Shown here: piece after piece, positions 38,864-46,685 of the stretch
Layout of the letters: each line of letters begins with the position of its first letter
Position numbering within the stretch: the first letter of the stretch is position 1
Assembly: GCA_019352035.1 (NCBI GenBank)
Contig: JABBNZ010000004.1
Coordinates: 36,193-100,192 of the forward strand
Source: Pseudomonadota bacterium
GTDB taxonomy: Bacteria; Pseudomonadota; Gammaproteobacteria; Steroidobacterales; Steroidobacteraceae
Length of the DNA: 64,000 nt
Direction of reading: 5' to 3'
Translations under genes and position numbers: made by a program
Notes under the pieces: model-generated
Seen by the model: only the letters and a program-made list of their open reading frames with translations
What the model was told of the DNA's origin: nothing
Database searches by the model: none

Positions 38864-39661
38864 ATGACAGTGAATGCCTTCAAAGCGGCCGTGCTCGATG
38901 CCCGTGTCCGCCCCGCGATCGGCTCCTGGCTGATGTCCGCCTCGGCCGCCGTGGCGGAAGCCATGGGGCATTGCGGATTCGACTTCCTGGTCATCGACAT
39001 GGAGCACAGTCCGCTGCACATCGCCAACACGATCGACCTGCTGCGAGCGCTCGCAGGCACGCGGGCAACGCCGCTGGTGCGCCTCGCGGGCAATGATCAG
39101 GTCACGGTGAAGCAGGTGCTCGATGCGGGCGCCACGAGCCTGATGTTTCCATTCATTCAGACGGCCGAGCAGGCACGGGCGGCCGTGTCGTACACGCGCT
39201 ATCCGCCCGCGGGCGTGCGCGGTGTGGCCGCCATGCATCGCGCCTCGCGATACGGGCACGCTCCCGATTACCTGCGGACGGCGAACGAACGGATCGCCGT
39301 CGTGATTCAGTTGGAGACGCCCGAGGCGATAGAGCGGCTGGAGGAGATTGCGGCGGTGCCCGGGGTCGACTCCCTCTTCGTGGGCCCGGGCGACCTGGCG
39401 GCGGCTCTGGGGCACATCGGCGATCTCGGACACGATGAGGTTCAGAAGCTGATCGCGCAAGCGGCCGCCCGCGCGCGCGCGGCAGGCAAACCCATAGGCA
39501 TCGTCGGCGGCAATCCGCAGATGGTGCGGCGGTTCCTCGAGTACGGCTACACCTGGAGCGCTGTCAGCTCGGATCTGGCGATGCTCACCGGCAGGGCCGC
39601 CGAGTGGCTGCAGACTTTGAGTGAGCGCGCCGGCGCGCCCGCGGGCTCCGCTCCTTATTGA
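38864..39661 (+). CDS. KDSG aldolase (HpcH/HpaI class II aldolase)
   Basis: The 265-residue protein has HpcH/HpaI signatures. DFLVIDMEHSPLH carries the catalytic His, VKQVLDAGATSLMFPFIQTAEQA is typical of the family, and the metal ligands lie in VIQLETPEAIE (Glu) and FVGPGDLAAALG (Asp). Such aldolases cleave 2-keto-3-deoxy acids to pyruvate and an aldehyde. In this cluster the aldehyde would be 3-sulfolactaldehyde. It starts 17 nt after the dehydratase gene. Confidence 0.87.
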   Translation: MTVNAFKAAVLDARVRPAIGSWLMSASAAVAEAMGHCGFDFLVIDMEHSPLHIANTIDLLRALAGTRATPLVRLAGNDQVTVKQVLDAGATSLMFPFIQTAEQARAAVSYTRYPPAGVRGVAAMHRASRYGHAPDYLRTANERIAVVIQLETPEAIERLEEIAAVPGVDSLFVGPGDLAAALGHIGDLGHDEVQKLIAQAAARARAAGKPIGIVGGNPQMVRRFLEYGYTWSAVSSDLAMLTGRAAEWLQTLSERAGAPAGSAPY

Positions 39662-39664
39662 GGG

Positions 39665-40567
39665 ATGACCCCGGCAGGACTCATCGCGCTCACCGCCGGC
39701 GCCTCGAGCGCGGTGATCGATCCACGTCTGGGCGGCGCATTGCTCGACTTGAGCCATGCCGGGGAGCCTGTCCTGCGACGCGCCTCGGAGGAGGCGCTGC
39801 GGACGCTGGGCGTACGTGCGGCCGCTTGCTATCCGCTATTGCCCTACGCCAATCGCATCGCCGACGGCCAGCTGCCTGCGGCCGGACGCACCTTCACGCT
39901 GCGGGCCAATTTCCCACCCGAGCCGCATGCGGTGCACGGACTCGGTTGGCAGCGTCCCTGGGAGGTCGTGCGCGCGGAGGCGTCCATGGCAGAGTTGATC
40001 CTGCAATACGAGGCTGACACGCCTGCGGACTGGCCGTTCGCGTTCGAGGCGCGGCAGTCCTTCGAGCTCGATGCGAGCGGACTCGCGATCGCGCTGTCGC
40101 TGACCAACCGGGACGTCTCGGCATGGCCGGCGGGCCTTGGCCTGCACCCCAACTTCCCGCTGCGCACGGGGGCGACTCTGCAGTTCGAGGCCGCTGGTGC
40201 TTGGTCCAACGGACCCGATCACCTACCCGCGGATCCAGTCTGCGGTGCCGTCTGGGATTTCACCAACGCCCGGCCCGTCGCGGCACTCGCGCTCGATCAC
40301 GACTTTCACGGCTGGCGCGGTCAGGCTCGCATCGGTACCGGCACCGGCTTCGGCTCCGCCGGCGCGATCCGCGTCTCGGCCAGTGAGGTGTTCTCGGTGC
40401 TGAGGGTGTTCACTGCGGCGGGAAGAGGATTCTTCGCGGTGGAGCCGATGACCCACATCACGGATGCCGTGCATCGCCCGGCGATCGCAGGGTCGGGGTA
40501 TCGGGTGCTGCAGCCCGGTGAGACGCTCACCGGCACCGTCGCGATCATGCTGGAGGAGGCCGAGTGA
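39665..40567 (+). CDS. Aldose 1-epimerase, probable sulfoquinovose mutarotase
   Basis: The 300-residue galactose-mutarotase-fold protein has the catalytic His in GLGLHPNFPLR, the Glu in FAVEPMTHITDA, and YPLLPYANRIADGQL. Equivalent mutarotases (YihR type) in SQ clusters interconvert SQ anomers so that the alpha-anomer released by the glycosidase can be oxidised. It follows the aldolase stop by 3 nt and ends in a GTGA overlap with the lactonase gene. Confidence 0.87.
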   Translation: MTPAGLIALTAGASSAVIDPRLGGALLDLSHAGEPVLRRASEEALRTLGVRAAACYPLLPYANRIADGQLPAAGRTFTLRANFPPEPHAVHGLGWQRPWEVVRAEASMAELILQYEADTPADWPFAFEARQSFELDASGLAIALSLTNRDVSAWPAGLGLHPNFPLRTGATLQFEAAGAWSNGPDHLPADPVCGAVWDFTNARPVAALALDHDFHGWRGQARIGTGTGFGSAGAIRVSASEVFSVLRVFTAAGRGFFAVEPMTHITDAVHRPAIAGSGYRVLQPGETLTGTVAIMLEEAE

Positions 40568-41433
40568 GCCGCTTCGAGCTCATCCATCCCGCCGCATGCC
40601 GGCTCGGCGAGTGTCCGGTGTGGCTTGCCGATGTCGGGCAACTGCTGTTCGTGGACGTGACCGGCCGGCGCCTGCACCGCTTCGCGCCCGCCTCGGGCAC
40701 CCTCACGACCGCCGCCACCGAGGAAGATATCGGATTCGTGGCACCGGCGCGCTCCGGCGGCCTCATTGCCGGTCTGCGCAGCGGCGTATGGCTGCTCGAA
40801 GATGACGGGCGCAAACGGCGCCTGCTGGCGCGAAACCCGGGCGATGCGCGCACCCTGCGCTTCAACGATGGCGGCATCGACCCGCGCGGGCGGCTGCTGA
40901 TCGGGACCATCGACGAGACGAAGCGCGAGGGGCGTGCCGGGCTGTACCGGCTCGACGCCGACGGACTGGCCGAGGTCGCTTCCGGCCTCATGACCTCCAA
41001 CGGCGTCGCGTTCTCTCCGGACGGCCGCAGGCTCTATCACTCCGACACGCCGAGGTTCGTCATCTACGAGCGCGATTACCGTCCCGACACCGGTGAGGTC
41101 GGGGAGCGGCGCATCTTTGCCCGCCTCGATCCGCAGGCTGCGGACCGCGGCCGGCCGGACGGCGCGGCAGTCGATCGTGCCGGGGACTACTGGTCCGCGC
41201 TCTACGAGGGCTCGCGTGTCAATCGTTATGATGCCAGCGGCAGCCTGGTCGCCGAATATCCGCTGCCGGTGCGCTCTCCGACCATGCCGGCCTTCGGCGA
41301 TGCGGACCTGAAGACCCTCTATGTCACCACCGCGCAGGCCGCCGACGGGTCCGGGGGCGGACTGTATGCGCTGCGTGTGGAGATACCCGGCCTCGCTCAC
41401 CAGCCGTTCGACGACGGGGGCTTTCAATCATGA
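40564..41433 (+). CDS. Sulfogluconolactonase (SMP-30/gluconolactonase family)
   Basis: The 289-residue six-bladed beta-propeller has the metal-site motifs RLGECPVWL (Glu), RFNDGGIDPRGRLLIGTID (Asn/Asp), TSNGVAFSPDGRRLYHSDT and DGAAVDRAGDYW. In sulfo-ED it hydrolyses the 6-deoxy-6-sulfogluconolactone produced by SQ dehydrogenase. The GTG start overlaps the mutarotase stop, and the stop overlaps the next ATG (ATGA), so translation of the three genes is coupled. Confidence 0.87.
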   Translation: MSRFELIHPAACRLGECPVWLADVGQLLFVDVTGRRLHRFAPASGTLTTAATEEDIGFVAPARSGGLIAGLRSGVWLLEDDGRKRRLLARNPGDARTLRFNDGGIDPRGRLLIGTIDETKREGRAGLYRLDADGLAEVASGLMTSNGVAFSPDGRRLYHSDTPRFVIYERDYRPDTGEVGERRIFARLDPQAADRGRPDGAAVDRAGDYWSALYEGSRVNRYDASGSLVAEYPLPVRSPTMPAFGDADLKTLYVTTAQAADGSGGGLYALRVEIPGLAHQPFDDGGFQS

Positions 41434-42197
41434 CCGCCGACGCCTATTCCAGCGTGCGCTATCACTCATTGCGCGGACGCTCCGTGCTCATCACCGGCGG
41501 CGCCTCGGGCATCGGCGCCGAGCTGGTCCGCGCCTTTGCCGCGCAGGAGGCGCGCGTCGTCTTCCTCGATGTCGATCGGGAGCATGGTGAGCCGCACGCG
41601 CAGGCCACCGGCAGCCGCTTCCTGCCGTGCGACCTGCTCGATATCGATGCGCTGCGCGCGGTGGTCGCCCAGGTCGAAGCCGAGCAGGGCGGCATCGACG
41701 TGCTGGTGAACAACGCCGGACGTGACGACCGTCAGCCCCTGGCGGCGATCGAGCCGGCCGACTGGCGCCGCATGCTGGCCCTCAACGTCGATCATCAATT
41801 CTTCGCCGCGCAGGCGGTGGCCGCCGGCATGAGCCGGCGCGGGCACGGCTCGATCGTCATGCTGGGCTCGGTGTCCTGGATGCGCGGACGCCCAGGGATG
41901 GCCGGGTATACGACCTCGAAGGCGGCCATCAATGGGCTGACCCGGACGCTGGCGCGCGAGTTGGGTCCAGCCGGTATCCGGGTCAACTGCATCGTGCCCG
42001 GCGCCATTCTGACCGAGCGTCAGCGCGCCTTGTGGCTGACGCCGCAGCTCGATGCGGAATTCATCAATCTGCAGGCGCTGAAATTCCGGCTCACGCCCGA
42101 GCACGTGGCGCGCATGGCGCTGTATCTGGGCTCGGACGAGAGTGCCGGCTGCACCGGCGCGAATTTCATGGTCGACGCCGGCCTGACCCAGAACTGA
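41430..42197 (+). CDS. Sulfoquinovose dehydrogenase (SDR family)
   Basis: The 255-residue classical SDR has the cofactor motif TGGASGIG, NNAGRDD and the catalytic Ser-Tyr-Lys in SVSWMRGRPGMAGYTTSKAA. It ends CTGANFMVDAGLTQN. SDR-type SQ dehydrogenase is the entry step of the sulfo-ED pathway, giving the lactone substrate of the adjacent SMP-30 enzyme. It is the last gene of the plus operon and overlaps the lactonase gene by 4 nt. It converges on the GntR gene with only 4 nt between stops. Confidence 0.85.
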   Translation: MTADAYSSVRYHSLRGRSVLITGGASGIGAELVRAFAAQEARVVFLDVDREHGEPHAQATGSRFLPCDLLDIDALRAVVAQVEAEQGGIDVLVNNAGRDDRQPLAAIEPADWRRMLALNVDHQFFAAQAVAAGMSRRGHGSIVMLGSVSWMRGRPGMAGYTTSKAAINGLTRTLARELGPAGIRVNCIVPGAILTERQRALWLTPQLDAEFINLQALKFRLTPEHVARMALYLGSDESAGCTGANFMVDAGLTQN

Positions 42198-42201
42198 TCG
42201 C

Positions 42202-42921
42202 TCAGGTGAGGGTGATGGCGTACACGAGGTTGTCGGAGCGCACGCGGCTCAAGCGCCATTCGACCTTGCGCTCGGGCAGGCACACGGCGAGACGGTCGAT
42301 CACGAGGACGGGAGAGCCGATGTCGACCCCGATCTGCCGATGATCGTCGGCGGTGGCGAGCTGGGCGCTCAGCTCCTCGTGCGTGGTCACGATCGTGACG
42401 CCGAATTTCGCTTGATAGAGCGAGTACAGGCTGTTCGGCAGCTCGGTGATCTTCTCGATGCCTGCGAACAGATCCGCCGCCAGCACGATGAGCTCGCGGA
42501 TCGCCGGGACCCCATCGAGGAGGCGCACGCGGGAGATCTCGACGACGCGCGCCTCGCGCGCGAGCTCGAGCCGCTCGCGCTCCGGCGCGCGCGCGGCCCG
42601 CACGCGGACATTTTCGCTCCCGAGCGTGGGGCTGAGGCGTTTGCCGCCGGGGCGGGCCATCCGGAAGAAGCGGAACTGAGCGCGCTCCTGTGTGTTCTCC
42701 GCGATGAAGGTGCCCTTGCCCTGATGACGCACGAGAACCTTCTCCGCGGTGAGGGCATCCAACACCTTGCGGATGGTCCCCTGGCTGACCCCGAGCTCCC
42801 TGGCGAGATTCTGCTCGCTCGGCAGCGCTTCGCCGGGACGCCATTCGCCCTGGACCACGCGACGCACGACGATTTCGTAGACCTGGCGGTACAGGGGGCG
42901 AAATCCGGGGGTCTCGTTCAC
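42202..42921 (-). CDS. GntR-family regulator with UTRA domain, probable SQ regulon repressor
   Basis: A 239-residue HutC-subfamily GntR protein. The winged HTH (about 8-75) shows LYRQVYEIVVRRVVQGEWRPGEALPSEQNLARELGVSQGTIRKVLDALTAEKVLVRHQGKGTFI. The UTRA ligand-binding domain (about 95-235) has SRVRLLDGVPAIRELIVL and VRSDNLVYAITLT. The start is GTG. It lies between the sulfo-ED operon and the sulfoquinovosidase operon, diverging from the latter. By location it is the likely reader of the three 19-bp operators. Ligand (SQ, sulfogluconate or sulfolactate) is inference. Confidence 0.9.
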   Translation of the reverse strand: MNETPGFRPLYRQVYEIVVRRVVQGEWRPGEALPSEQNLARELGVSQGTIRKVLDALTAEKVLVRHQGKGTFIAENTQERAQFRFFRMARPGGKRLSPTLGSENVRVRAARAPERERLELAREARVVEISRVRLLDGVPAIRELIVLAADLFAGIEKITELPNSLYSLYQAKFGVTIVTTHEELSAQLATADDHRQIGVDIGSPVLVIDRLAVCLPERKVEWRLSRVRSDNLVYAITLT

Positions 42922-43041
42922 GATGGTTCCTGGCGATGGGGCGGCCGTACGCCCGAAGGCGCTGGGAACGCTACTTTAACTGGTTCGTGTCAGTACGCGC
43001 GGAACATCCCTTTCAAGGTCGGTATTGTGAAGTCTATCAAC

Positions 43042-43060
43042 TCTTATATAAGATATAAGT
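43042..43060. promoter_or_regulatory. Palindromic operator 2 of the SQ regulon
   Basis: TCTTATATAAGATATAAGT matches operator 1 at 18 of 19 positions and lies 16 bp before the sulfoquinovosidase ATG, in the 155-bp gap shared with the divergent GntR gene. Confidence 0.8.
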
Positions 43061-43076
43061 CTACTCCGGGCCCGAC

Positions 43077-45092
43077 ATGAAGATCACTGAGTTTTCCGAC
43101 GGCTTCGATCTGGCACTGGGCGATCGGGTGCTGCTGCGCCACCGCCGGGACGCACCGTGCCTCTTCATCGGCACGGGGACGGCCGATTACCGGATGACCC
43201 GGGGGCATTTCCAGGTCGAGGATTACCTCAGCGAGCGCAGGCCTCTCTGCCATGCCGAGGTGCGCCGCGAGAGCGGGGGCCTGCGGGTCGTCCTGTCGCA
43301 GTCCGCCGCATCGGCGCCCGCGCTCGAGATCGTGATCAGCGGCGAGGGCGGCCGTGCAACGCTGCGGCTCGCATGCCATGAGCCGCGGGTGAACCGCTTG
43401 TGGCTGCGGATCCCCGCCGAGGAGGGGGAGCGCATCTGGGGCGGCGGCGAGCAACTCTCGTATTTCGATCTGCGCGGCCGGCGCTTCCCGCTATGGACGT
43501 CCGAGCCCGGCGTCGGCCGCGACAAGGCGACGCTCATCACCTTCCAGGCCGACCGGACAGGTGCCGGCGGCGATTACTTCACCACCAACTACCCTCAGCC
43601 CACGTACGTTTCCTCGCGCCGGTACGCGCTGCACGTGCAGACCACCGCGTTCACGGCCTTCGATTTCCGGCACGGGGAATTCCATGAGATCGAGTCGTGG
43701 GCCATCCCGGAGCGGATCGAGCTGTGGACCGCGCAGCGGTTCACCGAGCTCGTGAGCGCTCTGTCGAGCCACTTCGGGCGCCAGCCGCCGCTGCCGGACT
43801 GGGTGCGCGCGGGCGCGATCGTGGGGCTGAAGGACGGGGAGCGCAGTTTCACGCGGCTGGAGCGGTTCGAGGCCGCCGGCGCCGCCATCTCGGGACTGTG
43901 GTGCGAGGACTGGGTCGGCGTCCGTGAGACCTCCTTCGGCACCCGGCTCTTCTGGGACTGGAAATGGAACGCCCGGCGGTATCCGGGGCTCGATCAGCGG
44001 ATTGCCGCGCTGCGCAAGCGCGGCATCCGCTTCCTCGGCTACCTCAATCCCTATCTCTGTGTCGACGGGTCCCTCTATCCGCACGCGGCCGCCCGGGACC
44101 TGCTCGTCAAGCGGCTCGATCGGGACGAGCCCTACCTGGTCGACTTCGGCGAATTCACCTGTGGCATGATGGATTTCACGCGGCCGGAGGCGCTCGAGTG
44201 GTTCGAGGAGGAAGTCATCGGCCGCAATCTCATCGACTTCGGCCTCTCGGGCTGGATGGCTGACTTCGGCGAGTACCTGCCGGTGGACGTGCGGCTCGCC
44301 TCGGGAGAGGCCGGAGCGCTCGCCCACAACGCGTGGCCGGTGCTGTGGGCGCGGGTCAATGCCGAGGCGGTCGCGCGGCGCGGCCAGACCGGCGAGGCGC
44401 TCTTCTTCATGCGCGCGGGCTTCTCCGGCGTTCAGCGGCACTGTCCGCTCCTCTGGGCCGGTGACCAATCGGTGGACTTCAGCCGCCACGACGGACTGCA
44501 GACCGTCATCTGCGCGGCGCTGTCCTCAGGGCTCCTCGGCAACGCCTATCATCACAGCGACATCGGCGGGTACACGAGTCTCTTCGGCAATGTCCGAACC
44601 GCGGAGCTGCTGCAGCGCTGGGCGGAGATGGCCGCCTTCACGGCCGTCATGCGCTCGCACGAGGGCAATCGGCCGCGCGAGAATCTGCAAATCGATGAGG
44701 ATCCGGACGTGCTTGCCCACTTCGCGCGGATGACGCGCATGCACCGCCACCTGGCGCCTTACTTTCGCGCGCTCACCGCCGAGGCCGTCACGGCGGGACT
44801 GCCGCTGCAGCGGCCGCTGTTCCTGCACTTCGAAGACGACCCGGACGCCTATGCGGATCAAACGAGCTATCTTCTCGGTGCGGATCTTCTCATCGCGCCC
44901 GTGATCGAGGCGGGCGCGGTTCGGCGGCGTGTGTACCTGCCCGCGGGCACGCGGTGGCGCCATCTCTGGAGCGGCCGGGAGCTGCCGGGCGGCGCCGAAG
45001 CGCTGATCGAGGCGCCGATCGGGCAGCCGCCGGTATTTTTCCGTGCGGACAGTCCGCACGCGGCGCTCTTCGCCGGTCTCGCCGGCTGTTGA
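43077..45092 (+). CDS. yihQ: GH31 sulfoquinovosidase
   Basis: Hydrolyses alpha-sulfoquinovosides such as sulfoquinovosyl glycerol to SQ. The 671-residue protein parallels E. coli YihQ along its whole length as I recall it: GGGEQLSYFDLRGRRFPLWTSE, FWDWKWNARRYPGLDQRI, and the C-terminal IGQPPVFFRADSPHAALFA. The nucleophile is Asp396 (GWMADFGEYLP) and the acid/base Asp463 (WAGDQSVDF). The sulfonate-recognition set of known sulfoquinovosidases is complete in its KERWY form: Lys252, Glu277, Arg290, Trp293 and Tyr499. There is no signal peptide, so it is cytoplasmic. Operator 2 lies 16 bp upstream; the next gene starts immediately after its stop codon. Confidence 0.95.
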   Translation: MKITEFSDGFDLALGDRVLLRHRRDAPCLFIGTGTADYRMTRGHFQVEDYLSERRPLCHAEVRRESGGLRVVLSQSAASAPALEIVISGEGGRATLRLACHEPRVNRLWLRIPAEEGERIWGGGEQLSYFDLRGRRFPLWTSEPGVGRDKATLITFQADRTGAGGDYFTTNYPQPTYVSSRRYALHVQTTAFTAFDFRHGEFHEIESWAIPERIELWTAQRFTELVSALSSHFGRQPPLPDWVRAGAIVGLKDGERSFTRLERFEAAGAAISGLWCEDWVGVRETSFGTRLFWDWKWNARRYPGLDQRIAALRKRGIRFLGYLNPYLCVDGSLYPHAAARDLLVKRLDRDEPYLVDFGEFTCGMMDFTRPEALEWFEEEVIGRNLIDFGLSGWMADFGEYLPVDVRLASGEAGALAHNAWPVLWARVNAEAVARRGQTGEALFFMRAGFSGVQRHCPLLWAGDQSVDFSRHDGLQTVICAALSSGLLGNAYHHSDIGGYTSLFGNVRTAELLQRWAEMAAFTAVMRSHEGNRPRENLQIDEDPDVLAHFARMTRMHRHLAPYFRALTAEAVTAGLPLQRPLFLHFEDDPDAYADQTSYLLGADLLIAPVIEAGAVRRRVYLPAGTRWRHLWSGRELPGGAEALIEAPIGQPPVFFRADSPHAALFAGLAGC

Positions 45093-46685
45093 ATGTCTGG
45101 CGCAAGCGCCAATCCCGCCGCTGCCGCTGCCCGGCCTCCCGCGCAGCCGCCGATCGATCTGGTCGTCATCGGCGGCGGCATCAATGGAGCCGGAATCGCC
45201 CGCGACGCGGCGGGGCAGGGTCTGCAAGTGCTGCTGCTCGAGCGGCGCGATCTGGCGGGGGAGACCTCTTCGGCCTCATCGAAGCTGATCCACGGCGGAC
45301 TCAGGTATCTCGAGCAGCGGGAGTTTCGCCTCGTGCGCGAGAGCCTCACGGAGCGCGAGGTGCTCTGGGCCGCCGCGCCCCACGTCATCCGGCCGCTGCG
45401 GTTCGTGCTTCCGGTCCGCAGCGGGCTGCGCAGCACCTGGCTCCTGCGTGCGGGTCTGCTCATTTATGACCATCTCGGCGGGCGCAGGCGCCTGCCGCCT
45501 ACCCGCGTGCTGCGCCGCGGCCGTGACCCGCAGCTCGATCCGCTCGATGCGCGCTACGGCCGCGCGTTCGAGTACTCCGACTGCTGGGCGGACGATGCAC
45601 GGCTGGTTGTCTTGAACGCGCTCGATGCGCACGAGCGCGGCGCGTGCATCGCAGTCGGCTGGAGTTTCATCGAGGCGCGACGTGACTCGGGCCTCTGGCG
45701 CATCGACATCGAATCGGAGCTGGGCGAGCGTCAAACGCTGCATGCGCGGGCGCTGGTGAACGCTGCGGGACCGTGGGTGGAGCAGGTGCTGGCGGGCGTG
45801 GGCGTGCCCAGCCGCAGCGCTTTGCGGCTGGTGAAGGGCAGCCACATCGTCGTGCCGCAACTCTATCCCGGCGAGCACGCCTACACGCTGCAGAGCCTCG
45901 ATGGGCGCGTCATCTTCACGATCCCGTTCCAAGGAAGATTCACGCTGATCGGCACGACCGACGTTCCCTGTGGGAGCGAGTCCCTGCCGGCGACGGTCAG
46001 CTCGGAGGAGATCGAATACCTGTGCCGCGCGGCCTCGGAGTACTTTCGCACGCCGGTGAGGCCGCAGCAGGTGGTGTGGCAGTATGCCGGCGTGCGGCCG
46101 CTCTACGACAACGGCGAGTCGAGCGCATCGACGGTGACCCGTGACTACGTGTTCGATCTGGATGCGCCCGCGGGCAGCGCACCGCTGCTTTCCGTGTTCG
46201 GCGGCAAGCTGACGACCTACCGCCGGCTCGCCGAGCATGCGCTCTCGGAGCTGCTGCCGTCCCTGAGAATCCAAGCCCGGCGGTGGACTCGCGGTGCCAC
46301 GCTCCCGGGAGGGGATCTTCCCGGTCGGGACGCTGAAGCCTTCAGCGCCGATCGGATCGCGTGCTACGCGTTCGCGCCCGCTGGGATGATCCAACGCATG
46401 TGCGCCGCCTACGGAACCCGTATTGAGCGCGTCCTCCACGGCGCGCGTCGCCTCGAAGACCTCGGACAGGAGATCGCGCCGCAGCTCTTCGAGGCGGAGC
46501 TCGAGTACCTGCGCGGCGCCGAGTGGGCTCGCGGGGGCCAAGACGTGCTGTGGCGCCGCTCGAAGCTCGGGCTCACTCTCGATAGCGGGGCCGTGCAGCG
46601 TGTCGAGCGCTGGCTCGCCGCGCATCGCGCGCCGCCCGCGATCCGCTGGCCCTCACCCCCCGGAGCGCAGCGTGCCAGCCGGTGA
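45093..46685 (+). CDS. GlpD-like FAD-dependent glycerol-3-phosphate dehydrogenase
   Basis: The 530-residue flavoprotein has the FAD motif IDLVVIGGGINGAGIARDAAGQG and the GlpD signatures LIHGGLRYLEQREFRLVRESL, LVNAAGPWVEQV, FTIPFQGRFTLIGTTDVPCG, YAGVRPLYDN and LLSVFGGKLTTYRRLAE. It starts directly at the glycosidase stop (TGAATG). Sulfoquinovosyl glycerol hydrolysis frees glycerol, so a GlpD in this operon could serve aglycone use, but no glycerol kinase is in the window. A different polyol or sugar substrate is possible. Confidence 0.88.
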   Translation: MSGASANPAAAAARPPAQPPIDLVVIGGGINGAGIARDAAGQGLQVLLLERRDLAGETSSASSKLIHGGLRYLEQREFRLVRESLTEREVLWAAAPHVIRPLRFVLPVRSGLRSTWLLRAGLLIYDHLGGRRRLPPTRVLRRGRDPQLDPLDARYGRAFEYSDCWADDARLVVLNALDAHERGACIAVGWSFIEARRDSGLWRIDIESELGERQTLHARALVNAAGPWVEQVLAGVGVPSRSALRLVKGSHIVVPQLYPGEHAYTLQSLDGRVIFTIPFQGRFTLIGTTDVPCGSESLPATVSSEEIEYLCRAASEYFRTPVRPQQVVWQYAGVRPLYDNGESSASTVTRDYVFDLDAPAGSAPLLSVFGGKLTTYRRLAEHALSELLPSLRIQARRWTRGATLPGGDLPGRDAEAFSADRIACYAFAPAGMIQRMCAAYGTRIERVLHGARRLEDLGQEIAPQLFEAELEYLRGAEWARGGQDVLWRRSKLGLTLDSGAVQRVERWLAAHRAPPAIRWPSPPGAQRASR

